Assembly (NCBI GenBank): GCA_965267485.1
Contig: OZ254080.1
Span: 3,038,001 to 3,102,000 of the forward strand
Reading direction: 5' to 3'
Length of the DNA: 64,000 nt
Source of the DNA: JANQJA01 sp965267485
GTDB taxonomy: Bacteria > Pseudomonadota > Gammaproteobacteria > Pseudomonadales > Azotimanducaceae
Position 1 is the first letter of the stretch. Every line of letters starts with the position of its first letter. This document shows positions 17,309 through 25,958 of the stretch, piece by piece. The translations under genes and the position numbers were made by a program. Under the pieces are notes generated by a model, which had not been told where the DNA came from, ran no database searches, and saw nothing but the letters and a program-made list of their open reading frames with translations.

Positions 17309-17710
17309 TCAGTCGATGTCATCCAGCCGGTAGATTTCCCGGATCTGGCAGGTGTCGATCAGCGAGTGCATCGAGCGAACCAGGATTGAGTCGAGCCGCG
17401 TCAGCGAGCCGGTACGGCTCTCGAGCCCGATGCGGAAAGCGCTTCGGAGTTCAGGGCAGACGCCGGCAAGCTCCACCAGATAATGGTCGTGGCGACCGGC
17501 TGTCAGGATGAGATGTCGGTCGTCGATTGCTCGCCAGCCGTCAATGCGAAACTCCGTCACTGACCTTACGGGCTCTCCCTGAGTCACATTGAGTTCCTCG
17601 AGCACCGCCGCGACGCGATCTTGTTGCTCCGGCGCCCCCGTCGTGGAGCATCCCGCGAGCATCAGCGAAGCAAGTGTGGATACAAGAAGAAGTTGCAGGC
17701 GTCTTGTCAT
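17309..17710 (-). CDS. Small lipoprotein (DUF6491-like)
   Basis: The 133-aa product has a lipoprotein signal (LASLMLAGC, lipidated Cys about residue 21) and a compact domain with FRIDGWRAIDDRHLILTAGRHDHYLVELAGVC and a second Cys-containing segment near the C-terminus, which recalls the DUF6491 family. Function unknown; it would be anchored to the membrane facing the periplasm. The ATG at 17710 has GGGAGG eight bases upstream. It lies 24 bp after the dehydrogenase gene on the same strand. Confidence 0.75.
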   Translation of the reverse strand: MTRRLQLLLVSTLASLMLAGCSTTGAPEQQDRVAAVLEELNVTQGEPVRSVTEFRIDGWRAIDDRHLILTAGRHDHYLVELAGVCPELRSAFRIGLESRTGSLTRLDSILVRSMHSLIDTCQIREIYRLDDID

Positions 17711-17734
17711 GACAAAACCTCCCTGATTTAGCAT

Positions 17735-18925
17735 TCAGTTCCGGAGCTGCCGATACGCCGCGTCACCCCGTGCCTCAACGACATCGCGGCCCAGCGCATC
17801 GGCGTCGAGAATCGCCTGGCGGATACGATCCGCCGTGATCTCCCCCGGCAGGTTTTGGACAAACGGGAACGCAAGAGTTCCCTCGACGAGGGTTTCGATT
17901 GCGGCCGTGTCTTGCGGTGACAATCCCATTTGTTCAAGTGTGACCGGCAACCCGACCGCCGCGTTGAATTCGACGACCCGGCGCCCCTCTTCCGCGTTTC
18001 CTTCGATCATCATCTGCACGGCGGTACCCATCGCAACCATTTCGCCATGCAGGAAGTTGTCATGAACGGCTGGAATGGCGGTATAGCTCTGCGCGATGCC
18101 GTGGGCACCAGCGAGGCCTCCGCTCTCGAACCCAAGCCCGCTCAGCAGCGTGTTCGCCTCGACGATTCGCTCGAGCGCGTCATCGACACGGTTCTCGGTC
18201 ACCGCTTTCGCGGCGGCGAGGCCGTCAGCGTAAAGCGTCTTCGCGCACACTTCGCCGATCGCCGCAGCCGCCAGCGTCGGTTTCGCGCCGGTTGTTGTCA
18301 CCGCGTCAGGATTGTCGAGGCACACCCTTGCCTCATACCAGGTGGCGAGCGCATCGCCCATTCCGGCAACGAGGAACCGCGCCGACGCAGACGCGACGAT
18401 GCCGGTATCGACGACCACCATTGCCGGATTGGCGGGATAGAACTCCGCTCCTGCTGATACGCCTTCCGGCGTGTAGAGCACGCTGACCGCCGAACAGGGC
18501 GCGTCATTCGATGCCAGTGTCGGCACCACGGCGACCGGAATACCCAGCCGCCAGGCGATGGCCTTGCCGGCATCGACGCACTTGCCGCCTCCGATCGCCA
18601 GCAGGCAGTCGGCGTCGCTCCCGGAAAGGGCAGATGTTTGGCGATCGATCTCCTCCCGGGAACATTCACCCTCGAAGATCGCGTAGACCGGCGATATGCC
18701 GGCGGCGGCCAGCGTGGCCTCGAGGCGCTCTCCAAAGCGACGCTTGCCGCCGGCGCTGAGCAGCAGCACAACCCGGCTTGCCGGCACCAGCGAAAGATAA
18801 CGGCCCAGCCCGTCCATAACGCCCTCGCCCTGAATATAGCGCCCGGGAGAAAGGTAGACGCGGGGTTTCGGCAGGTTGGCACGGTCACGTGGCGCAAAAA
18901 CCGCGTTCGGAAAGTATGGCTTCAT
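17735..18925 (-). CDS. Glycerol dehydrogenase-like iron/zinc-containing alcohol dehydrogenase
   Basis: The 396-aa product fits the group III (GldA-type) polyol dehydrogenases: an N-terminal Rossmann region (YIQGEGVMDGLGRYL, then VVLLLSAGGKRRFGERL), the GGGKCVDAGKAIAW nucleotide-binding motif, PTLASNDAPCSAVSVLYT, and metal ligands in DALATWYEAR, AHGIAQSYT and HDNFLHGEMVAMG. It would oxidise glycerol or a related polyol with NAD. The ATG at 18925 begins MKPYFPNAVF. An upstream in-frame extension overlaps the SRP RNA promoter and is rejected. Confidence 0.87.
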   Translation of the reverse strand: MKPYFPNAVFAPRDRANLPKPRVYLSPGRYIQGEGVMDGLGRYLSLVPASRVVLLLSAGGKRRFGERLEATLAAAGISPVYAIFEGECSREEIDRQTSALSGSDADCLLAIGGGKCVDAGKAIAWRLGIPVAVVPTLASNDAPCSAVSVLYTPEGVSAGAEFYPANPAMVVVDTGIVASASARFLVAGMGDALATWYEARVCLDNPDAVTTTGAKPTLAAAAIGEVCAKTLYADGLAAAKAVTENRVDDALERIVEANTLLSGLGFESGGLAGAHGIAQSYTAIPAVHDNFLHGEMVAMGTAVQMMIEGNAEEGRRVVEFNAAVGLPVTLEQMGLSPQDTAAIETLVEGTLAFPFVQNLPGEITADRIRQAILDADALGRDVVEARGDAAYRQLRN

Positions 18926-19019
18926 GGCTCGAGTCCCGGGTATGAAAGCATCGATTACAGCACATCGCGAATATCTGCGGCAGCCCGATGCACGGACGCC
19001 CGCTGCTGATGTACAATGC

Positions 19020-19130
<111 letters not shown>

Positions 19131-19148
19131 CAACTTCCCGGACGCGCC

Positions 19149-19511
19149 ATGACTTCCCTGCACGACATCACCGAGCAAATCGAACACGAGGCCACCCGTC
19201 TTGCGGAAGACACCGTGGGCGTCCAGATTCTTGGCGCAAAGGACATGATCGACAACATCGGGGCAGGCTCGATGCTGGCCCAGGATCTCACATCCATCTT
19301 CATCAGGCAGGCGAATCTCGCCCTTCGCGACTACGCGGAACTCGCCATCCACGGCGGAGACGCGCGGTCAGCCATGATGAACTGGGCGGGCAACCGCATC
19401 GTGCACCGCTCGGAAGGCATGCTGGAAGCAACGCGTGCTGTCACCACAGAACTCGAACGTCTGCGAGATGCCCGCGACGCCATGTGGGCAGGTTTCCGCG
19501 AAGTCATGTAG
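19149..19511 (+). CDS. Small helical protein of unknown function
   Basis: The 120-aa product is almost entirely helical and rich in Ala, Glu and Arg (for example DITEQIEHEATRLAEDTVG, ARDAMWAGFREVM). I do not recognise a family; the heptad-like pattern is vaguely like phasins. The ATG at 19149 lies just 3' of the SRP RNA; the frame is open further upstream but runs into that RNA. It has no partner genes on the same strand. Confidence 0.6.
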   Translation: MTSLHDITEQIEHEATRLAEDTVGVQILGAKDMIDNIGAGSMLAQDLTSIFIRQANLALRDYAELAIHGGDARSAMMNWAGNRIVHRSEGMLEATRAVTTELERLRDARDAMWAGFREVM

Positions 19512-19525
19512 CCATCATGTGGCTG

Positions 19526-20377
19526 TCAGTCTGACGGTCTCGCCATCAATCGGTCGTTGAGTTGCGGCATGCCCGGCGGCGTCGGCAACGTCGACCGGTG
19601 ACACAATCGATCAATCTCCCTGCGCTGGCGTTCATCAAGTAAAGCCGCAACCGGCGACGCCTCGAACTGTTCAGTCAGCCACGCCTTGTCCATCATCGGG
19701 CGGACCCAGGCAGGCGCCATGGCATTCAGGATTGCGATCCGGTCGCGGCCGCTCACATTCAGCTCATAGCAGGCACGATGCCAGGTCCGCGCATCATAGA
19801 CGACGGCCGATCCGGCAGGCGCTTCAACCTGCCTGACGTCACGGAAGACGCCCTCACCCGGTCGCGTTCCCCGCTCATTCAGTTCAGCAGGCGGCCAACG
19901 CCCCTCGCGGTGCGAGCCCGGAATGTACTGGGTGCCGGCAGTTTCGGGCCGGAAGTCATCGACGCAGATATTGAACTGGAGTCCGAGAGGTTGCTCCGGC
20001 CATGCATCCGGGAAGACGCCGGGATGATAGGGGTAATCGCTGTGCCAGCCGCCCGGCGGGAACGTGCCCAGCAGGGCCTTCGCCGGCTTCAGGATCGTCA
20101 CGACCGGCTGATGACAGAAATGGACATCGTCGGTCTCCATGTACTCGCGCGCGAGCCAGAGTGCCTCCGGGTGCGTCACAGCCCGGGCAACCTCCTCTGA
20201 CCAGAGCAGCGCACTCTTGAGCCTGCGATCGCCGTCGAAAGGGCCGTCTTCGGCATAGTGGTCCTCACGATATTGCGCCACCTTTGCTTTCAGCGACGCA
20301 ATATCCCCGGCCGGGATGACGTCCGGCAGCACCGCCATCCCGTATTGCCTGAGTTCTTTCAGTACGTGTTCGTTCAT
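19526..20377 (-). CDS. Phytanoyl-CoA dioxygenase (PhyH) family protein
   Basis: The 283-aa product belongs to the Fe(II)/2-oxoglutarate oxygenases of the PhyH type. The first iron-binding pair is in GGWHSDYPYHPG (H-x-D) at about residues 112-123, and the second His is in ARTWHRACYE near 197; an Arg a few residues later (SGRDRIAIL) would bind 2-oxoglutarate. It begins MNEHVLKELRQYGMAVLPDVIP. It would hydroxylate an unknown small molecule. It lies 5 bp downstream of the BRCT protein gene on the same strand. Confidence 0.87.
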   Translation of the reverse strand: MNEHVLKELRQYGMAVLPDVIPAGDIASLKAKVAQYREDHYAEDGPFDGDRRLKSALLWSEEVARAVTHPEALWLAREYMETDDVHFCHQPVVTILKPAKALLGTFPPGGWHSDYPYHPGVFPDAWPEQPLGLQFNICVDDFRPETAGTQYIPGSHREGRWPPAELNERGTRPGEGVFRDVRQVEAPAGSAVVYDARTWHRACYELNVSGRDRIAILNAMAPAWVRPMMDKAWLTEQFEASPVAALLDERQRREIDRLCHRSTLPTPPGMPQLNDRLMARPSD

Positions 20378-20382
20378 CTCTC

Positions 20383-20997
20383 TCAGCCGTGCGACATCGA
20401 GTCGACCCAGTGTTCCTCCGAAATGATGGCGATCGACCCACCCGAATCCCGAAGTTCAATCGCCTGCTCGATGTTCTTGCCGAACGTCGTATGCGACCAC
20501 TCCGGGTTAGAAAGTTCGCCGATGACGAGGTAGTCGGTCTCCTTGTCCGGCTCATCGACGACACTGCCGCCCAGTTCGAAGATGGTTTCTTCGCACTCGA
20601 GGTTCGAGCCGAAGACGAATCGCCCCGTCAGACAGAACGTTTTGCCCTTGAAGGCGACCTCGGGGAGCGGCTTGTCGAGCGGCAATCGCGTCGAGCGGCC
20701 TTCGCCGTCGATCACGTTGCCATCGCCGGTGATGTCCTTGAGTGTTGCCAGCAAGTCGGCCTCCTCGTCACGAGACAGCACGCCGTCCTTCAGCATCTCT
20801 GTCAGGCGGGCGTACAGCACGTTGACCGGCCATCGTTCGGCGAGATCGCGATGATTCTCGATCCAGCGGCCGAGGTAGATCGCCTCGTTCTCATCTACCC
20901 GGTCGTCGGCAATGACACCGCGACAGATACCGATCAACTCGTCGATGAGCCGATCCTGAATCCTGTTGGCCGTTCTGGCCTTTACCTTTCCTGCCAT
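20383..20997 (-). CDS. BRCT-domain protein (DNA ligase/TerB-like helical N-terminus)
   Basis: The 204-aa product has a helical N-terminal region (residues about 10-100, ELIGICRGVIADDRVDENEAIYLGRWI) followed by a BRCT domain: FKGKTFCLTGRFVFGS, ELGGSVVDEPDKETDYLVIG and a final EEHWVDSM containing the conserved Trp. BRCT domains bind DNA ends or phosphopeptides; this layout is seen in stand-alone bacterial proteins once annotated as DNA ligase-like. The exact role is unknown. Start ATG at 20997, divergent from the acyltransferase gene. Confidence 0.8.
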   Translation of the reverse strand: MAGKVKARTANRIQDRLIDELIGICRGVIADDRVDENEAIYLGRWIENHRDLAERWPVNVLYARLTEMLKDGVLSRDEEADLLATLKDITGDGNVIDGEGRSTRLPLDKPLPEVAFKGKTFCLTGRFVFGSNLECEETIFELGGSVVDEPDKETDYLVIGELSNPEWSHTTFGKNIEQAIELRDSGGSIAIISEEHWVDSMSHG

Positions 20998-21100
20998 TCG
21001 TCGTCCTCAAGTGCGCATTCCGGCGCTGCCATCAATGCCGCAACTCTACGCGATTACCAGCGGGCAGGAAAACCGGACGATCTGGTGGCAAACTGCGCGG

Positions 21101-21823
21101 ATGATTCACGACCACCGCCCGTACCGCATCAAGCAACTCTATCTGTGGTGGGAGCGGCTGTGGGCACGCCACTTCGTTGCGCCCCAGTTCGAATCGTTAG
21201 GCGTGAACAGCCACCTGATGAAGCCGTGGAATATCTCGGTTCACGGCGCCCATGTGCGCGTGGGCAACAACCTGCATGTCGTCACCGCGAAGGATCGTCG
21301 CGTCGTCCTGTCGAGCTGGCATTTCGAGGAACACCAGGGCCACATCACGATCGGGGATCACTGTCTGATCTGTCCCGGCGTGCGTATCGACTCCGCATCG
21401 AGCGTCGAGATTGGCGACAGCTGCATGCTCGCAGCTGGCGCCTACGTCACCGACGCCGACTGGCACGATATCTACGATCGCACACGGACGATCGGGACAA
21501 CACGCCCCGTCACTCTCGAGGCCAATGTGTGGATCGGCGATGGTGCCGTCGTCTGCAAGGGCGTCACGATCGGTGAGAACAGCGTGATTGGTGCCGGCTC
21601 CGTCGTCACCACCGACATTCCTCCCAATGTCATCGCGGCCGGAAACCCGGCAAAGGTTGTAAAGCCACTCGATAGCGAACGCGACATCGTGACGCGCGCC
21701 TCAATGTTTGAAGACCCACGTGCGCTGGCGAGGTCGATCGACGACATCGATCGCTACACGCTGCACCACAATTCAATGCTGAACTGGCTGCGGACGCTGA
21801 TCGCGCCCCGGAAAGGAGACTAG
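21101..21823 (+). CDS. Left-handed beta-helix (hexapeptide) acetyltransferase
   Basis: The C-terminal half contains imperfect hexapeptide repeats (ITIGDHCLICPGVRIDSASSVEIGDS, then VTLEANVWIGDGAVVCKGVTIGENSVIGAGSVV within residues about 80-195), ending in the usual NPAKVVKPL. It would transfer an acetyl group from acetyl-CoA to a sugar or similar acceptor. The ATG at 21101 gives 240 aa starting MIHDHRPYRIKQLYL; an ATG at 21035 would add 22 residues that look like leader rather than domain. It is convergent with queF, 7 bp away. Confidence 0.85.
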   Translation: MIHDHRPYRIKQLYLWWERLWARHFVAPQFESLGVNSHLMKPWNISVHGAHVRVGNNLHVVTAKDRRVVLSSWHFEEHQGHITIGDHCLICPGVRIDSASSVEIGDSCMLAAGAYVTDADWHDIYDRTRTIGTTRPVTLEANVWIGDGAVVCKGVTIGENSVIGAGSVVTTDIPPNVIAAGNPAKVVKPLDSERDIVTRASMFEDPRALARSIDDIDRYTLHHNSMLNWLRTLIAPRKGD

Positions 21824-21830
21824 GGCAGTA

Positions 21831-22634
21831 CTACTGCCGCCAGAGGCGGATTTCGGCCGGGGTCGCGTCTTCGTGGGAGCGGATCGAGTTGATGTCGACC
21901 CCGCCCCGCCGGGTGAAGTGGGATTGCACGGTCAGGCGATCCGGTGCGCAGCGATTCATGATATCCACGAAGATGCGTTCCGTGATCTGCTCGGCAAACT
22001 CCTCATGGTTGCGATACGACACGAGGTAACGCAGCAGCCCCGCGTGATTGATCATCTGGCCGCTGTACTGGATATGGATCGTGGCGAAATCGGGTTGGCC
22101 GGTGATCGGGCACAGCGATTTGAACAGGTGCGTGAAGAGACTCTCACGCACGATGGTGCTGCCCTCGGTCACGAGGTGCTCCGGGTCCCAGTAGTAGTCA
22201 GAGATCTCGATGTCGAGCGAGTCGAGACTCGTACCGTTGACGACGCCGACGCCCTTGCCGTGAATCTGCTCCGCCGTCTGCAGCGTGACGCTGACCGGCC
22301 CCTGGGCCGCAAGTGTCAGATCAGACTCGAGCGTCGAGATCACCTCGGCACGATAGCCGAACTTGGTTCCACTGTAGGAGCCGAGATACAGCTTGAGTGA
22401 CTTGGATTCGATCAGGTGAGGGGACTTGGCCGGCACCTCGAACGTCAGCACCGCAACCTCGGGCTTGCCCTTCTGGTTCAGCCAGGAGAATTCCCAGGCG
22501 TTCCACGTGTCGATCCCGCGAAATGGCAGCGCCTCTTCCGCGATGCCAAGCGATTCGCGGCTCGGCTTTCTCGGCAACGATTCCAGCAGCGACGGCTTGT
22601 AAGTCGTCACGTACTTCTTCTTTTCCTCGGCCAT
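21831..22634 (-). CDS. queF: NADPH-dependent 7-cyano-7-deazaguanine reductase
   Basis: QueF reduces preQ0 to preQ1 in queuosine biosynthesis, a modified base of tRNA. The 267-aa product is the long two-domain gammaproteobacterial type: an N-terminal domain starting MAEEKKKYVTTYKPSLLE, and the C-terminal catalytic domain with SLCPITGQPDFATIHIQY carrying the nucleophilic Cys and the preQ0-binding Asp, plus FVDIMNRCAPDRL. An upstream frame extension is rejected since it overlaps the opposite gene's signal. No riboswitch is visible. Confidence 0.95.
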   Translation of the reverse strand: MAEEKKKYVTTYKPSLLESLPRKPSRESLGIAEEALPFRGIDTWNAWEFSWLNQKGKPEVAVLTFEVPAKSPHLIESKSLKLYLGSYSGTKFGYRAEVISTLESDLTLAAQGPVSVTLQTAEQIHGKGVGVVNGTSLDSLDIEISDYYWDPEHLVTEGSTIVRESLFTHLFKSLCPITGQPDFATIHIQYSGQMINHAGLLRYLVSYRNHEEFAEQITERIFVDIMNRCAPDRLTVQSHFTRRGGVDINSIRSHEDATPAEIRLWRQ

Positions 22635-22700
22635 GCCGTGCGCCCTAGACTTCAACGTTGCCCAATCGACGAATAATCCCTGTATCTCCGACGTCTTGTC

Positions 22701-22728
22701 AATTATCGGCGACCCGCGGTCGATAATT
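22701..22728. promoter_or_regulatory. Palindrome in the queF/TonB-receptor divergent promoter region
   Basis: AATTATCG at 22701-22708 is mirrored exactly by CGATAATT at 22721-22728, and between them CGACC and GGTCG form a second inner dyad. The sequence is AT-rich at its arms and sits between two divergent genes, which is how an operator for a dimeric regulator looks. It does not match a canonical Fur box. The regulator is unknown. Confidence 0.4.
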
Positions 22729-22799
22729 CCGCGTGACCGGTCTCGTTGTCCGCCCACCCCGATTTGTTTAAGGTTTGCCCGTTTCGAATCAGGTGAATC

Positions 22800-24833
22800 A
22801 TGCGTCCGCACACGATCTTTCTTGTTCTCGCCCCGCTGGCTGCATCTGTCGCGAGCGCCGCTGCCGTCGACAACCCGCTCGAAGAGGTCGTGGTCACGGC
22901 CTCCCGCAGCCAGCAGGCCGTGGCTGACGTTCCTTCGAACATCTCGCTCGTCACCCGGGACACGCTCGAGCAGATCGGCCACACGCATATCAACGAAGCG
23001 ATGCAGCGGATTGCCGGCGCGTGGATCAGCCGGGGCAACGGTCAGGAGCATCTCACGGCCCTACGCTCGCCCGTACTCACCGGCGCGGGAAGCTGCGGCG
23101 CGTTCCTGATGGCACAGGACGGCATCCCCCTTCGCGCCAGCGGCTTCTGCAACGTCAACGAACTCTTCGACGCCAATACGGAACAGGCCGGCCGCATCGA
23201 GGTCATCAAGGGGCCCGCCAGCGTCATGTACGGTTCGAACGCAATGCACGGCATGATCAACGTCGTCACCGCGCCCGTGGCGGCGCCCGGCACGCTCTCG
23301 CTTGAGGGCGGCCCCCATGACTACGTTCGCGGGAAGGTGTCGATGAACCGAGGTCAGTGGCGACTCGATTTCAATGGCACGTCCGATGGCGGCTGGAAAG
23401 AGGAATCAGGTTTCGACCAGCAGAAGCTGACGATCAAGCACGAGGGCAGTCTCGGTGCGTGGCGCACCTCGACGGTACTGTCGGGGGCAAATCTGAACCA
23501 GGAAACCGCCGGCTTCGTGCAGGGCACGGACGCCTATCGTGACGACGCGCTGCGTCAATCCAACCCGAACCCCGAGGCATATCGCGACGTATGGTCTGCC
23601 CGGCTCTACTCGACGCTCGCCTACGATGCTGACAACGGCAATGCCTATCGGATCACACCGTACTTCCGCTCAACCCGCATGAACTTCCTGCAGCACTTTC
23701 TGCCGGGACAGCCGCTGGAGCAGAACGAACATCACAGCGTCGGTGTTCAGACTGCCGCGTATCTGGGCCTGTGGACCGTGGGCTTCGACGCGGAGTCGAC
23801 GCGCGGAGAACTCATCGAAACACAGGACACGCCAACCAGCGGTCCCGCATTCCTGATGGAAACAATCCCCGTCGGCAAGCACTACGACTATGAAGTCGAT
23901 GCGACAACCATCGCCGCCTTCGCACGATACGAGGCCGCGCTGACAGGGAAACTCTCGCTGACCGCAGGCCTGCGCGCCGAGCAGGTCGAATACGACTACG
24001 ACAACCGGATGATTGACGGCAGACTGAAAGCGGACGGCACCCCCTGCGCCTTCGGCGGCTGCCGGTTCAGCCGTCCATCCGATCGCACCGACTCATTCTT
24101 CAACCTGTCCCCCAGGCTCGGCCTGCGGTTTGCTGTCACCGACAGTGCACAACTCTATGGCTGGCTGTCCCGCGGGTTTCGCGCGCCTCAGGCAACAGAA
24201 CTCTACCGGCTACAGAACACGCAGACCGTGAGCAATATTGATTCCGAGGAACTCGACAGCCTCGAAGTCGGGCTTCGCGGCAGCACAACGTCATTCAGCT
24301 ACGAAGTCTCGGCGTACACCATGCGCAAGGAGAACTTCATCTTCCGCGATTCGACCCGCACCAACGTCGACAATGGCGAGACGTCACATCAGGGGCTCGA
24401 GATCACCCTTGCTGCACCGTTGGCACGCCGTATCCGGGGCGAAGTGAACTGGTCGTTTGCGCGCCACCGTTACGAGAACAACCCTGCCCTTGCCTCGCGC
24501 CCCATCGAAGGCAACGACATCGATACCGCCCCCCGCTCGTTTGGCTCTGCCAATCTGTCCTGGCAGCACGGCAATCGACTGAATGCAGAACTCGAATGGG
24601 TGCATCTCGGCCGGTACTACCAGGACCCCGAGAACGAGCAATCGTACCCCGGGCATGACCTGATCAATCTTCGACTCCGATTCCGCGCTACTGAATCAAT
24701 CACCGCCTTCGCGCGCATCATGAACCTGACCGACGAGGACTATGCCGAGCGTGCCGATTTTGCATTCGGCAACGACCGCTACTTTGTCGGCGAACCCAGA
24801 AGCGTTTATGTTGGCATTCAAACCCGTCTGTAA
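22800..24833 (+). CDS. TonB-dependent outer-membrane receptor
   Basis: The 677-aa product has a signal peptide (to about ASAAA), a TonB-box-like EEVVVTASR at residues 27-35, a plug domain (VPSNISLVTRDTLEQIG, INEAMQRIAG, QDGIPLR, IEVIKGPASVMYGSNAMHGMINV) and a beta-barrel ending in a typical terminal strand finishing with Arg-Leu (VYVGIQTRL). It would import an iron complex, vitamin or other large substrate; the ligand cannot be told. It lies 15 bp before frmA but that gene has no obvious relation. Two Cys near residues 99 and 117 could form a plug disulfide. Confidence 0.93.
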   Translation: MRPHTIFLVLAPLAASVASAAAVDNPLEEVVVTASRSQQAVADVPSNISLVTRDTLEQIGHTHINEAMQRIAGAWISRGNGQEHLTALRSPVLTGAGSCGAFLMAQDGIPLRASGFCNVNELFDANTEQAGRIEVIKGPASVMYGSNAMHGMINVVTAPVAAPGTLSLEGGPHDYVRGKVSMNRGQWRLDFNGTSDGGWKEESGFDQQKLTIKHEGSLGAWRTSTVLSGANLNQETAGFVQGTDAYRDDALRQSNPNPEAYRDVWSARLYSTLAYDADNGNAYRITPYFRSTRMNFLQHFLPGQPLEQNEHHSVGVQTAAYLGLWTVGFDAESTRGELIETQDTPTSGPAFLMETIPVGKHYDYEVDATTIAAFARYEAALTGKLSLTAGLRAEQVEYDYDNRMIDGRLKADGTPCAFGGCRFSRPSDRTDSFFNLSPRLGLRFAVTDSAQLYGWLSRGFRAPQATELYRLQNTQTVSNIDSEELDSLEVGLRGSTTSFSYEVSAYTMRKENFIFRDSTRTNVDNGETSHQGLEITLAAPLARRIRGEVNWSFARHRYENNPALASRPIEGNDIDTAPRSFGSANLSWQHGNRLNAELEWVHLGRYYQDPENEQSYPGHDLINLRLRFRATESITAFARIMNLTDEDYAERADFAFGNDRYFVGEPRSVYVGIQTRL

Positions 24834-24848
24834 TGCTGGGAGACAAGC

Positions 24849-25958
24849 ATGAAATCAAGAGCCGCAGTCGCCTGGGAGGCCGGCAAACCCCTCGTGATTG
24901 AAGAAATCGACGTCGCCGGGCCACGCGCCGGAGAGGTACTGGTTCGCAACGTTGCAACCGGCGTCTGCCATACCGATGCGTTCACGCTGTCCGGAGACGA
25001 CCCGGAGGGCCTGTTCCCCGCCATCCTCGGCCACGAGGGCGGTGCCATCGTCGAGGAGGTGGGCGAAGGTGTGACGTCAGTTGCGCCCGGCGACCACGTC
25101 ATTCCGCTCTATACGGCGGAATGCCGTGAGTGCAAATTCTGCAAGTCGGGCAAGACCAATCTGTGTTCCTCGGTACGAACTACGCAGGGCCAGGGCCTGA
25201 TGCCGGACGGCACAACGCGCTTCAGCCAGGGTGGCAAGGACATCTTTCATTACATGGGCACGTCCACGTTCTCGGAGTACTCCGTGGTCGCCGAAGTATC
25301 GCTGGCAAAGATCAGCAAGGAAGCCCCGCTCGACAAGGTATGCCTGCTGGGCTGCGGCGTCACGACCGGCATCGGCGCCGTACGAAACACCGCGAAGGTC
25401 GAACCCGGCTCGACCGTCGCAATTTTCGGCCTCGGCGGCATTGGCCTCAGCGTCGTTCAGGGCGCTGTGATGGCGAAGGCGGGTCGCATCATCGCCATCG
25501 ACACGAACCCCGACAAGTTCGAGATGGCGAAAGCGCTCGGCGCAACCGATTTCGTGAATCCGAAGGATTACGACGCACCCATCCAGGACGTCATCGTCGA
25601 TCTGACGGACGGCGGTGTCGACTACTCGTTCGAATGTATCGGCAACGTCAACCTCATGCGTGCCGCCCTCGAGTGCTGTCACAAGGGATGGGGCGAGTCG
25701 ATCATCATCGGCGTCGCCGGTGCAGGGCAGGAAATCAGCACGCGACCTTTCCAGCTGGTCACAGGCCGGGTCTGGCGCGGCACCGCGTTCGGCGGCGTGA
25801 AGGGTCGAACCCAGCTGCCAGGCATGGTGGACGAGTACATGAGTGGCGACATCAAACTCGACGAGTTCATCACCTACACGATGGGTCTCGACGAGATCAA
25901 TCGCGCCTTCGACCTCATGCACGAGGGCAAGAGCATTCGCTCGGTAATTCTGTACTAG
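24849..25958 (+). CDS. frmA: S-(hydroxymethyl)glutathione dehydrogenase / class III alcohol dehydrogenase
   Basis: The enzyme oxidises S-hydroxymethylglutathione to S-formylglutathione in formaldehyde detoxification. Residues show the class III ADH pattern over 369 aa: catalytic zinc ligands in GVCHTDAFTLSG and GHEGGAIVEEVG, the structural zinc set C-x2-C-x2-C-x7-C in ECRECKFCKSGKTNLC, and the cofactor motif FGLGGIGLSVVQGA. The stretch TGRVWRGTAFGGVKGR near residue 305 is diagnostic for this class. Its 3' end overlaps the convergent putP by 4 bp. No FrmB (S-formylglutathione hydrolase) gene is adjacent. Confidence 0.95.
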   Translation: MKSRAAVAWEAGKPLVIEEIDVAGPRAGEVLVRNVATGVCHTDAFTLSGDDPEGLFPAILGHEGGAIVEEVGEGVTSVAPGDHVIPLYTAECRECKFCKSGKTNLCSSVRTTQGQGLMPDGTTRFSQGGKDIFHYMGTSTFSEYSVVAEVSLAKISKEAPLDKVCLLGCGVTTGIGAVRNTAKVEPGSTVAIFGLGGIGLSVVQGAVMAKAGRIIAIDTNPDKFEMAKALGATDFVNPKDYDAPIQDVIVDLTDGGVDYSFECIGNVNLMRAALECCHKGWGESIIIGVAGAGQEISTRPFQLVTGRVWRGTAFGGVKGRTQLPGMVDEYMSGDIKLDEFITYTMGLDEINRAFDLMHEGKSIRSVILY

